In this document: positions 52,159 through 62,962 of the stretch, piece by piece
How the letters are laid out: each line of letters begins with the position of its first letter
How positions within the stretch are numbered: the first letter of the stretch is position 1
Source of the DNA: Pogonophryne albipinna
Lineage: Eukaryota; Chordata; Actinopteri; Perciformes; Artedidraconidae
DNA: 64,000 nt
NCBI GenBank assembly: GCA_028583405.1
Contig: CM053243.1
Coordinates: 34,623,420 to 34,687,419 of the forward strand
Reading direction: 5' to 3'
Made by a program: the position numbers and the translations under genes
Notes under the pieces: generated by a model
The model's database searches: none
Told to the model about the DNA's origin: nothing
The model's input: only the letters and a program-made list of their open reading frames with translations

Positions 52159-52385
52159 GACCACAATTGTAATGACAATGGGATCTTACTGAGAAAGAAC
52201 AATCCAATATTTTGATTTTGGGTATCCTTTTGTTGAAGCGTCTGTTTAAAATGAATCGAAGCATCAGACTTTTGAAAATAACCGAATATTTCGATTAAGG
52301 TCAAAATATAATATTTGTAAATCTGACTCTGAAAGAGTCAGTGCCTCACCAGCCATGAACCTCACCGCACGTCACTGGTTAGCAG

Positions 52386-54090
52386 GTAATGAAATAAACA
52401 CATGTAGGCCTAGCTCCAGATACACAAAACTCTGCAGCATGCTGGTGAAACTCATACAAACTGACATCTACATCTACCAGCAAGGAGCAGCTGGTATGAT
52501 TTGTGAATATATGTGTGGGTTTGATAGATACACATTCTGCACATTTGTTTTCCAGTGTGTGTATGTGTGTGTATGTGTGTGTTCCTGGACATGTATTTGC
52601 TACTGCCTGGTGTATCAGATACACCACTGTGTATACACAGTCATTTTACATCTATATCCGATACTTTAACAAGTTGAGTTGTTATTCTGACTGCACTGTG
52701 AGCGCTCGCTGGCTCAGATTGGGATAACAGATTGCCTTGGGGGTTTGGACTCCAAGATTGCTATTAAATCCACAGTGATAAAACTCATCTCTGATAGGCA
52801 GAGGCACATTGAAAAGCATTGTAATATCACTGAAAAAATACTGTGTTACTAGAGAGGTTTATTTAAATATGAATACCCCATACAGAAAATCATTATGATT
52901 ATCTTCATGTGTAGTTTAGCAAACACAGTGTTGGCCAATGTTTTACGAGACACACAAGAATTGATTAATCGCACTTTAGATCCAGTATATTAAAAAAAAA
53001 ATTGGTTTAATTTGACATGTGAATTATTTCTGGATATTCATATATGACTACATATTTTTGACACAATCTCTATTTCAGTCAGACAACTCACGTGTTTCTT
53101 AATATGTTTATTATAAGCAGCATATAGTTTGAGTTTGGTGTCTAGGCTCGGGCCTCATCACTCCACAGATTTACAAAGAACATTGAGTGATGATTAGATA
53201 ACTATCCCCCGAGCCTACAGGTGGAAGCTGGGGTGGTGGTGGGGCAACCAGCAGCAACATGAAACACAGCAGCAGGAACATGAACGCAGCAATAGCAAGT
53301 GAACGCAGCAGTGGCAGCAGCAGCAGCATAGCGAGGCAGAGGCAGGAAGACCTGGCAGCTTAAATAGAGCGGCATGTTTAGGAGAATGTGTTTGGTTGGT
53401 TGTAAGAGGGACGAGGTGCGCCACGTGTTAATGTATCATTGGTGCTCGAGTTGACTGCCTGAACAAGCAATTTTATTTAGCAAGCAATTATATATGTCTA
53501 TATGTGCCAACCATACAAATATAAAGATGCAGCAAGAACCACTACAATAAGGTTATCTATATGTGTGGATGTATGTCTGAAAACAAATATACATCTATTG
53601 GTTTGCAAGAAATGGTATGCAATCTTACCACCTTTAATCTTTACATAGCATTTATTGTAAAGCCATCTTTGGTAGATTTTTGTTTCCACGTCAAACATGA
53701 AAATGTGAAATGAAAAAGCTGAGCAAATAATTCAGAAAATCCGTGATTCCATCTTTAACTTTCAAAAGACAGTGGTATACCATTTTGAACTTCTAACTTT
53801 TGAATGCTAAGCAAACCAGGACCTCGCTGTTCAACACGAAACAGGCCAACTGTCTCACCTTGTCCGTTTCATATTTTGCCTCACTGCACTTCCATGTCCT
53901 CAACAGTGTGTCCACCATTTGTGTTACTTCTACCGTCCTGGTACTGTGTATGTCTTCAAACTGGATGGTGCTGTTTCGGAGAATTACAGCTATTGTGATG
54001 TTAGAACAACACCTACAGGCAGACAATGTTTGTAGTTACTTGAACTACGCAATTGGTTTACTGAAGTCTAGACCAAAGAATACCAAGAGA
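52386..54090. other. unassigned intergenic DNA
   Basis: No gene is recognised. 53.22-53.40 kb holds an imperfect CAG-rich tract (GCAGCAGTGGCAGCAGCAGC), whose open frames are low-complexity artefacts. Confidence 0.4.
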
Positions 54091-54200
54091 TTGATAGATA
54101 GATAGATACATGGATAGATGGAGTGATTTATTAATTGACAGATAATTTATTGATCACAAATTGAAAAAAAAATGTTTTACAGCAGCAGTGTGTTCAGGCA
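54091..54200 (-). repeat. retroposon tail with (GATA)n
   Basis: GATA tandem units are followed by TTTATTGATCACAAATTG and ACAGCAGCAGTG. This resembles, in the same orientation, the TACTTTATTGATCCCAAGTT fragments in family A near 1560 and 32145. It is probably the 3' end of one fish LINE family; strand is inferred from the simple-repeat tail. Confidence 0.4.
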
Positions 54201-55540
54201 TTAAAATATTAAAAAGGTGGAATAAATATAAACATATCTACAGTAGAGAAGACATAGATCACTAATAATACATAATGTAAAATACTCTTGGTAAATTAAA
54301 ATGTTCCATAAAGGACCATATGGAACACGTCAGCATAAATAACCTAGTCTAGAAAGATCTTAATACCCTTGACACCTTTTTTTTCAGTGTGTCCAATATC
54401 ACAATATAAGCTATACTTTATCATAATGTTGGTGATTTACTCTGCAAGTGGTGAGGTGCTCCGCATGGGGCCTATATTTGTATTTTATACGTTTTCTTTA
54501 ACTCTTTATTTGTCAAGAAGTTCTGTGAAGGCAGCGTTCCAATTACTTTATTCATTTTTGTTCCATGCACTCTTGGATTGTAGAAACCTTTCCTCAAATA
54601 TATTTGTGGATAACACTAAATATACTTTATGATAAGCTAATTGTTGAATGTGTTTTGGTAAAGTGAGTGCAGCCTCACGCCTGAGAGACAATGGGCCATG
54701 TTCTACTGAGAACACTCAGTTGCTAATGATAGTTTGGTCAGCCCTTTAATTGAACAATAATTGAAATAGCTCTTTGCCTCTTAGGTTAATTGTGTCTTCA
54801 TTTGTTGGGTTTTTCCCAGGTCTATTTAACTCAGAATCCTTTCTGCACTGTTTGTCTGAGTCACTTTTATACCCGCCAACCAAAAACAATTACATATCCT
54901 AGCTCTCATTCTAAATTTGAATACCTCAAATAAATGTGCTGTTGTTAAAATGGAAATACCAGGGTGAAGTATGGGAAACAGACATTGCTTCTGCCAATGT
55001 CACCATAAAATAACTGATGATCCCACTGTCATTAAGATAAATGAATGAAATCAATAATGGGGACAAATGTAAACGCTCAAATGTTATGCAATGTTCATGA
55101 AACATAGTTTGTGTTTTGAGATACTGTGCCTTCAACCTATATACATATTGTACAGTCAAATGTTCTTGTATTTAGTGGGCACATATTGCATTGTCCGATC
55201 TATTCAGATATATCCTGAAGTGCTCTTCTTTCAACGACCCCCTGCCAGTTTAAAATGTATGTGAGCATCTCCAGATATCAATATACCATCTCAAGTGGAA
55301 GTGAAATTAAAGTGTATCAAGACTGTCTTATCTGTGAGACGTGATAACAATGCAGCACACTGTTTTTTGCAGGGCAGCATGGGAATCTTCGAGGAAGCTG
55401 AACTCCTGGTGAACTGGAACGATTCTGGCACGAAGACACCGTGGAATATATCTGACTCCTCGAGCAGTTCACTACTGAATAAGTTTTAAACACACACAAA
55501 AGCACACAAATAGACACACACTGCCCATGACTTTTTATGT
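54201..55540. other. unassigned, possibly contains conserved noncoding DNA
   Basis: No gene is recognised. 54.66-54.80 kb (CAGTTGCTAATGATAG, CCTTTAATTGAACAATAATT) looks like a vertebrate noncoding element, but this is inference. Confidence 0.35.
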
Positions 55541-55657
55541 TGTGGTGGCCAGAGTTGGGTAACACAACCCTGTCTCCTAAAAATTACGTTCCCACAGAAC
55601 TAAACTGCATTCTCAATTACGTTTAGCAAGAAATGTATTTTCTCCCACGTTACATTC

Positions 55658-56026
55658 GTTATGAACGTATCTCAAATACGTTTATTTTCTACATATCTTC
55701 TAGAAACATTATTTTCTCCCACGCTACGTTTCTTATGAACGTATCTTAAATACGTTTATTTTCTACATATCTTTGCCATTTATTGTCTTGCTTATAATAA
55801 TGATAATAGTCATTTATAAATATCATTTTAGAGCACACATTTGAAATCAGTAGGCGAGGCTGTAATTTCCCCAGCTGTTACTCTCATGAGCGAAGCAGAA
55901 AATAATAGTTTTAAAATGCCAAAAAGCTGCTGTGTCGTTTATTGCACCTCAAACATTAAAACAAATCCAGAGTTACGTGTTTCTGTACTTCCTCTAAGAA
56001 GAAAGGACAGTAACAGAAGATCTGTG
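55658..56026 (+). repeat. left arm of the THAP foldback
   Basis: This arm pairs as an inverted repeat with 60219-60588. A unit of about 74 bases (TTTTCTCCCACG...AATACGTTTATTTTCTACAT) is tandemly duplicated at its outer end (55636-55772). The inner end carries a THAP-domain fragment. Confidence 0.85.
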
Positions 56027-56029
56027 TGA
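55916..56029 (+). pseudogene. THAP zinc-finger fragment, left arm
   Basis: The frame from ATG 55916 reads MPKSCCVVYCTSN, with the initial Cys-x(4)-Cys spacing of a THAP DNA-binding finger, followed by a basic stretch ending in RRSV. Family knowledge: THAP domains occur in P-element and Kolobok-type transposases, and in host genes recruited from them. The frame stops at 56027-56029, before the conserved tryptophan and the C-x2-H pair, so the finger is incomplete. An in-frame ATG lies upstream near 55886. Confidence 0.65.
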
Positions 56030-56047
56030 CGCCAGATGTGGTGTTCG

Positions 56048-59000
56048 TAATGCGATATGATATCCGAAAAACATTTCAGTTTAGGATGGCCGAAGACACT
56101 ACACTACCCATAATCCCCAGCTATTGTTTGGGACTACAGTCCCGTTGACAAACCCCGTGATTAATCTTCAAACTCTGGGATTGGATGTTGGAGTGGCAGT
56201 GCGCCAAGGTTACGCCGAGCGTCAAGCTCTTTGAAATGGAACGAAACCACGACAGACTATTCAAAACTGGACTCGAACGCCCCCCCAGAAATACACATGC
56301 TGGCTATTGTGTTTCGCAACATGTTCTCTATGGTACGTCTCTACTGGGAATTGTAGTTTTAAAAGACGTTTTCCCAAAAATTAGAAGTTGACAGTATTAA
56401 ACTGTGTACAGCCCTGGAGGTTTAGGGGATAGGAAACACATTGGTGTGTACAAATTTAAAACATGTAATTACTAAATGGGTGAAAATCGCTTGTGTCCAT
56501 TAGGGCTGAACGATATACCGTGTCATGGCGATAACCGCGGTATGCGCATGCGCGGTATTCACACCGCAGGGACGTGCGGTTTTATTCTTTTTTTTTTAAA
56601 ATGCTAACGCACTTTAGCACAGAATTCAAAATAAAGTTACCCTTATTACTTATCGAAACTGCACATACAATATATCCGATTAAAGCTGAGACTCCACAGA
56701 TTATTTAAGTATAGTATCTAAGCGATCCGATCTCGCAACAGGGAAAGCAAACACAGACATCACAACACGTACCTTTTACGGAGCTTTTACTGGAGATCGT
56801 CTCACCGTAGCTGTCAATCTGATCAAAAGACGTGTTCAATGGCATTAAAACGAGAAAGAAAAAACGCGGCTGAATCGGTTGATCCATAGGTTGATAATGT
56901 ATCTGTGGCTTTGAAGCAATTGTTTATAATCCATAATTCCATTTTTATGTAAAAATCGGAGCACAAAAGTTAGCTGCTAATGGTAGCCACCAGAGTGTAT
57001 GCAGCTTCCGGTTTTGGCTACGCGTCACTCTCACTCCTTATTTGTTTATGTGTTGGTGTGTGTAGAACTTCCCCTGCATGCACAGCAAACTACCAATCAC
57101 AATCATTCTTGATCAGATCACAGCAGGCCCCGCCCCGCTAGTTTGCAGACCATCAAAACACTGGTAAAAAATGAGCGAGGCACAGGAGGACAATACCGGA
57201 GAGAATGAAGATTTACTTCCAAGAAGCTTCCTATAGTTTAATGGGTCGTAACAAATACGTTTAATCTCTTGGATCCCTTACCACTCTTCTTCATTCACAG
57301 ATGAACCCCCTTATTTGAGGGTAAGCAACATGCCAAGACCGGAAGCAGCAGCCACTCTGGTGGCTACCATTAGCAGCTAACTTTTGCTCTGCGATATTTA
57401 CATAAAAATGGAATTATGGATTATAAATTAAATCATTTTTTTATACAGAGACGTTAAAAACCTATGGATTAACCGATTCAGCCGCGTTTTTTTCTTTCTC
57501 GTTTTAATGCCATTGAACACGTCTTTTGATCAGATTGACAGCTACGGTGAGACATCTCCCCTAGAAGCTACGTAAAGGTACGTGTTGTGATGTCTGTGTT
57601 TGCTTCCCCTGTCCGAGTTCGGATCACTCAGTGATGATATATACCTAAATAATCTGTGGAACCTCAGCTTTAATCGGATATCTTGTATGTGCAGCTACGA
57701 TAAGTAATGAGGGTACTTTTATCTTGAGTTCTGTGCCAAAGTGCGTTAGCATTTTTCGCTCAGGGGTCATTTAGATGCTTCTTATGAGACTTGTGTTTTG
57801 TTTTGGTAAAAATGGTTTGTATCGTCAGTTAGCTGAGATTATTTCCGTTAATCTGGTATAACACATTAATAGGTTCTTAAATATTACGATCCCCTGAGAC
57901 ACAGTCGTGAAAAAAAAAAGTAAAGTACCCGCGTGGACTTTGGGGCTTAACAGGTTAAAAAAAACGCAATATATACCGCAGGGGGGGAAAAAATCGCGAT
58001 GTCAGTTTTTTTCAATACCGTGCAGCCCTAGTGTCCATAATGTGCAGCATTAATATATACCCACACGACAGCTCATTGTTACTTTGTAATTCTACTCCAC
58101 TACAATTCAGAGGTTAACCTGGTATTTTTACTACACTATATTTATTTTAGTTACTCTGCAGATTCTGATTAATGATGTGAAATATAAACAACCCTTAAAG
58201 CAGACTTTAATTACACCTCAGTAAAATTCAGGTAAGGTGATTGTCAAGTGCCAAAAATCAGGAGAGATATTTGATAGTTGGTGCTTGAGAAGACTAAACA
58301 TTTATCTGCAGATCTCTATAAAGTATATTAATTACTCGTTATTCTCTACTAATAGTTAATTAAAGACTGTATATTATGGCTATTTTGCACATCCCTTTCA
58401 AGATTTCAAGATTTTCTAAGGTTTATTGACATATCATATACACAACTACGGTGTAGTTATGCAATGAATGAAAAACTTGGGTCACAGGTTCCTCAACAGT
58501 GCATTACAAGACATCTATCAATATGTGTGTACCTCCACCATTAAACTGTCATATTCTGCACATTTCTTATACTATCTACATACATAAGAATATAATTAAT
58601 GTGTATAATATCAGTTAAAATAAGTGCTTCAACATAGTTAACATTGCAGGAAAGCAATACATTAGACGTTAAGTACTTTGTCAGGCTTAATATTTATCTG
58701 TAGATAGATACCCCCAAAGCTTTTTTCTTATTTGAAAGAAGACCTTAACCTAAAGTATTCTTTAATGTGTTAATAAAGGTTAATTAGTTTGTCTGTTTTG
58801 CACATCCTCCTATTAATATCTTTGTACATCCTGCACTAAACTGTTTTATTGTATAGATCACTTACAGTATCTTCTTGATTTTTTTATATTCTATACTTCT
58901 ATCATTGACCTTCTACTTTCCCCCTATGAAAGTATGTACTCTTAATATTTTTTTCATCAAATAACATTATTCAACAAAAATAACATTATTCAACGAAAAA

Positions 59001-60130
59001 AATTCAATAACGTGCTTTAACCACTAGGCGGTGCACACAAGGTACACACAGCATACAAATAATAACTTTGTATTATTAGTGTAGGACACTTATGTATGTA
59101 TAACATCTGAAGATGTGTAGTTTTATTCATTTTTTCACATAATTTTACAGGATATTGCTATACTATTTCTCATGCTTTACTTCTACACATTAATATCTGA
59201 TTTGTAAAACATCACAGAAAGCCATATCCGTCATTTAATGGTAAGCTATTGAAATTGTGATTCCATAGATGTGTCTCCCATCACCCAAATTCCCTGACTA
59301 TTCTCTCAACTCAGTATTTACATTCTTATATTCAAAGAAAATCAGTAATATCTTTAAAAACTACAAGTCCTTTTCTATCAGCTGTGCACCGTTATGGTGT
59401 AAATGTAACCTATCTACCAATTGGATCAAATATAAAAGTCAGCCGAATTACTATTGATACCGCAAGGAGACGTATTTTGTGAAAAGAAATGCAAGGTGTT
59501 GTTTAATTGTTGATATATTTATGATCCACATCACATAATCAGTTGTGGCGGTAGTTCTCCAGTTTGTCCAGAAGTCTTCTCATCAGGGCTCTATAAATAA
59601 AGAACTACAGCAGATCTGTAATATTTAATGCAGCCGAACTGTGTATTACAATGCCGTTATGTGATGACTTCCAAAGAGAAAAGCAAGAACACTCGGAATA
59701 AAGTATTATTATTATTATTTATTTTTTCCGGATATCATATCGCATTAACATCATATCCCAACATGCATTGCGGCTAAACATCCAATCAACGAGCTTCAAG
59801 CTGAGGATCTTGGGTAATCTGTTCAGTGGGTTTGTGTGTATCCTCAAAATGTCCCTTATAGGCCTACATCTGTTTCCGGTGACTTTATTTATGGCTAAAA
59901 AGCCCAAGATTATAGAATTAAACGAATAAATAAAAACAAGGATAATTGTGTGTTATTTTTGAGTAAATAAGGAAAAAAAGATTTTCAAAAATACAGATTT
60001 CAGTATTTTGAGGCTCTAAGCCCCATTTATTTTCCTCACAGACGGGAAAAAAAGTCCGACATTATACGATTTAAAATAAAAAGATAAAACACTGGCATGT
60101 AATGTTAGAATAAATAGAATGGGTTTGAAT
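56048..60130 (+). repeat. family-A copy inside the foldback
   Basis: 56.08-56.50 kb matches 0.92-1.38, 31.57-31.98 and 36.53-36.90 kb. 58.03-60.09 kb matches 1.4-3.06 kb and parts of 37.2-37.9 kb. TGCGATATGATATCCG at 56050 is mirrored by CGGATATCATATCGCA at 59732, giving another pair of inverted ends. The copy is split by a hAT-ended element (56501-58030). No protein frame is recognised. Confidence 0.7.
56501..58030. mobile_element. palindromic hAT-ended element, sister of 17461-18698
   Basis: It begins TAGGGCTGAACGATATACCG and ends CAATACCGTGCAGCCCTA, flanked by a perfect eight-base duplication GTGTCCAT (56493-56500, 58031-58038). The undisturbed family-A copies near 1370 (TTGTGTCCATAATGGGCAGC) give the empty site. 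The arms 56615-57020 and 57335-57745 are inverted repeats. It is oriented opposite to the 17.5-kb copy. The piggyBac-like end motif (GGGGCTTAACAGG next to TTAA at 57955) survives on one side only. The spacer of about 300 bases (57.04-57.33 kb) contains a short open frame starting MSEAQEDNTGEN of unknown origin. Confidence 0.92.
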
Positions 60131-60207
60131 AATAGATGAGAGTAAAATCTGTCACTTTACAGCCCCGCCCACTTTTGGGGAAACCAACGCTGTCATTTGA
60201 ACGGAGA

Positions 60208-60333
60208 TCAAGCCTGAAGCCACAGAGATCTTCTGTTACTGTCCTTTCTTCTCAGAGGAAGTACAGAAACACGTAACTCTGGATTTGTTTTAATGTTTGA
60301 GGTGCAATAAACGACACAGCAGCTTTTTGGCAT
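60208..60333 (-). pseudogene. THAP zinc-finger fragment, right arm
   Basis: The minus-strand frame starts at an ATG (60333-60331) with the same MPKSCCVVYC beginning as the left arm. It reads on to RRSLWLQA before a stop at 60208-60210. It therefore keeps the tryptophan conserved in THAP fingers, which the left arm has lost, but still lacks the final C-x2-H. The two fragments face each other across about 4.2 kb. The domain identity rests on the cysteine pair, spacing and tryptophan, all judged by eye. Confidence 0.65.
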
Positions 60334-60588
60334 GTTAAAAACCATTATTTTCTGTCTCGCTCATGAGAGTAACAGCTGGAGAAATTACAGCCTCGCCTAC
60401 TGATTTCAAATGTGTGCTCTAAAATGATATTTATAAATGACTATTATCATTATTATAAGCAAGACAATAAATGGTAAAGATATGTAGAAAATAAACGTAT
60501 TTAAGATACGTTCATAAGAAACGTAACGTGGGAGAAAATATGCTTCTAGAAAATATGTAGAAAATAAACGTATTTGAGATACGTTCAA
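60219..60588 (-). repeat. right arm of the THAP foldback
   Basis: Reverse complement of 55658-56026 with a few substitutions and small indels. It lacks the outermost part of the left arm, which continues to about 55636. Confidence 0.85.
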
Positions 60589-60741
60589 AACTTTTACTAC
60601 ATTCAGTAATCACACTACAGTTAGCCTACTAACATAAAGATTGACTAGATTCTCCCTTTGACAGACAAGAGGGATTTCCGCCGCAGGTTTATATTTACGT
60701 AACATTTTCACGACTTGCGCGTCCACGTGCAGTGCATCAAC

Positions 60742-60977
60742 ATGGCTGAGTCGTCATCATCATCAACAGCGATAACTTTCGAGGGGTGGAGCTATGTATG
60801 CCCATTATTTTGAGTTTGTCCGAAGAAAGGAGCAAACTGTGTCCAGGCCAGAAGCTTTTATCCACTGCTGCAAACACAACGTCAAACCTCCACAAGCACC
60901 TGCAAAGACAACATGCTAACATGAAGCTAATAGCTAAGGACCTCCAAATCCAGAGTGAGGATGTTGTAGTAATGTAA
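60742..60977 (+). pseudogene. BED zinc-finger fragment of a hAT transposase
   Basis: A first frame starts with ATG and a serine run (MAESSSSSTAITFEGW) and stops after about 23 codons. A second frame (60786-60977) continues with LCPGQKLLSTAANTTSNLHK and HLQRQHAN. This is the distal half of a BED finger with its paired histidines, as found at the N-terminus of hAT transposases and ZBED proteins. The proximal cysteines are disrupted by a small deletion and frameshift. It lies near the right end of the candidate hAT composite, which supports a transposase rather than host origin. Confidence 0.65.
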
Positions 60978-61128
60978 AGAAACAAGTAAAGTAACGGGTA
61001 AAGTAACAAGTTACTTTATGTAGAGAGTAACGAAATAAGGTAATATATTACTCTTTTTTTTTTTTTTTAAGTAATAAGCAATATGTAATATATTACTTTT
61101 GAGTAACGACCCGATCTCTGGTGTTTGC

Positions 61129-62394
61129 TCAGGGGCGATGAACAGCAGGAAACTATACAAAGTATTGCCTGACAGCCTCAAGAGTCACTGGCGAGTTCAG
61201 GCGAGGCCTCTGTCTTCCAAGCATGTGAACAGCCACAATGGCGATTTTCACATTGACTCAACTATCGACCACACCGCCTCCAATCACATCCCTGTCTGGC
61301 ATGTTGGAAATTGACCTGGGGATGATAGTGACAGTGCTGGGAGTGAAAGAAGGCAGCAGGGAATTACAGGGTAGATTTTTACTGATGGAAAAGGAGGGAG
61401 TCTGGGGCATGTTGAAAGAGGAGAAGATTATCAAAGAAGCTGTGTTTGCATGGTAATCCAGGAGAGCCGGTAGAATGTGGCTCAGCTTGGAAAATCCTTC
61501 TGTAAGAGATTGCTGCTGGCTAGGCAGGCTACCATCAAGGCCTTTGGAGATAGGGAAACATTTTTTTTGCAAATGTGGAAGCCCATGTTTTATACATACC
61601 TGAGTAGCTAGTTAGTGTAAATGTGCGTGCACACTGTTTTTTGTATTGCATGTGTGTGCTTTCTGTGTGTGTAAGAGACATCAAGCCAGAAAGGAAATTG
61701 TTGCTCATATCAGTGGTCGACCAGTTGCTTTGGTGAGTGCTGGCTGCCTGGCTGTTCCCTTAGCCCTGAATTTTGGCAGCCCATCAGAGGCAAACAGATA
61801 AGGCTTCACACATGCTTCGTGTTTGGTAAACTGACAGTGGGCTGTGCAGAGACAGATGCTGTGGCCAGGTGGGAGGAGTGGACATTGCACTTTCCATCTC
61901 CTGTCTTTCTCCATTTCCTACAGGATGCTCATTTACACCCGAGTAGCAGCATCTAATTTGTATGAATAATGCATCTCTTCTCCCTTCTCCAAAAATCTAC
62001 CCTCTATCTCTCTATCCCTCTAACAAATACTGCAAACAACCGCAGTGAAGTTAAGTCGCACATGTAACCCAGACATTCAAAATGGATGAGCGCCAGACTT
62101 CCTGCCATTAAAACGAATGACTTTAATTACTTTATTTTAATGGCGAGAGTGTAGTGCCATCCGTTTTGTGACAAATGTGGAAATGAGTTGCAGAGTAGAA
62201 CAAAAAATGTTTCCAAGCATTGTGTTGTATGAATAAGATTCTGAGCAATTATATATAATTCAGCCTTGGTCTCACTGAAAAGAATCAGAGCCTTTTTGAT
62301 TTCATGCTGTGCTCTCAGGATAATATTCGCACACCAATTACAAGCTAGATAAAATTGTGCTCCGTTCCATTATTCAAAAAGTCACCCTTCCATT
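61129..62394. other. unassigned intergenic DNA
   Basis: No gene is recognised. The 104-codon minus frame (61258-61572) and 72-codon plus frame overlap and have no motif. The region could hold exons that I cannot identify, since 61.1-61.9 kb is less AT-rich than its surroundings. Confidence 0.35.
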
Positions 62395-62684
62395 TTTAAA
62401 TGTCACACACTACCTTTCAGAAAGCATTCAACATCCCCTTGTGTTTCTCCCCTGCATTCAGTGGTGTGGAAGCTTAAGTAGAAAATAGAAAATGGATTGT
62501 ATTTTATTGCAGATCTTCACAGGATTGCTAATAATTTCAAATTGGATATTTAATTTGCAAGTTAGAAATAATGAAAATGAAAAAAATGCAGTTCCTCTTC
62601 TCGTCAATGGCACTTCAGTCTGAATTACGTTTTAGGTGCGTCCGGATTTCTGTAGAGATTTGAGTAATAAGAGAGATTAACTGG
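62395..62684 (-). repeat. inverted duplicate, copy 2 (partner at 49180-49462)
   Basis: Reverse complement of 49180-49462 with about five substitutions and one short insertion (an extra TAGAAAA-type repeat near 62480). LTR-retrotransposon sequence follows almost directly at its right edge. Confidence 0.92.
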
Positions 62685-62946
62685 TATATATTGTCCTGTC
62701 TCCCCTTGTTAGTTGTCGGTTCGTCTTGTTCATTGCTCCAAGAAGTAAGATCTAAGCCATTGTTTAATGAAAGTCAGTGTTTTGCCTTTTACCCTCCACG
62801 AGAGCGCTTTACGTTTTGTCAGTTTGTTATTTCCTCTAAAAGAGTGATTTTGTTTTTTGCAAGTAAAGACTATTTTTTCTTCAAACCTTTTTGTCTCTGG
62901 GTCGTGCATTTGAGTCCTCCAAGCTATTGAGTCAAGGTTCCTAACA
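62685..62946 (+). repeat. possible partial 5' LTR and leader of a Gypsy element
   Basis: The sequence between the duplicate and the gag start ends in TTCCTAACA and is followed by GAACGAACCGACCAAT before the gag ATG. This fits the end of an LTR with a short leader. A TGTCCTGTC motif near 62692 could be its start, but that would make a short LTR, and I see no second LTR or target duplication. Confidence 0.4.
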
Positions 62947-62962
62947 GAACGAACCGACCAAT

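Larger units (their letters stand above)
50242..52377. mobile_element. hAT-type element carrying an RTE LINE insertion
   Basis: The left end CAGCGACGTGCAGTCAGG and the right end (reverse complement CAGTGACGTGCGGTGAGG) are inverted repeats with about three mismatches. The eight-base duplication GTTAGCAG flanks the element (50234-50241, 52378-52385). The LINE occupies about 50346-51480. Short GC-rich inverted segments (GAGCTCTGCCTC repeated near 51.60 and 51.73 kb) and a 74-codon open frame ending at a splice-donor-like GTAAGA (52156-52161) make up the rest. Confidence 0.88.
55550..61120. mobile_element. candidate hAT-ended composite of 5.6 kb
   Basis: The left end CAGAGTTGGGTAAC and the right end (reverse complement CAGAGATCGGGTCGTTAC) are imperfect inverted repeats of a type common in fish hAT elements. 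Flanking eight-mers GTGGTGGC (55542-55549) and GTGTTTGC (61121-61128) agree at six of eight positions, so the duplication is only probable. Near the right end lies a BED-finger fragment (60742-60977), which fits a hAT origin. The interior is occupied by the THAP foldback, a family-A copy and another hAT-ended element. Confidence 0.45.

Noticed and set aside
53215..53424. Cysteine-rich minus-strand frame
   Set aside because: It is the reverse reading of a CAG-rich low-complexity tract, not a cysteine-rich protein.
55841..56029. A host THAP-domain gene
   Set aside because: The frame stops before the finger is complete and is mirrored in an inverted arm, so it is transposon-derived.
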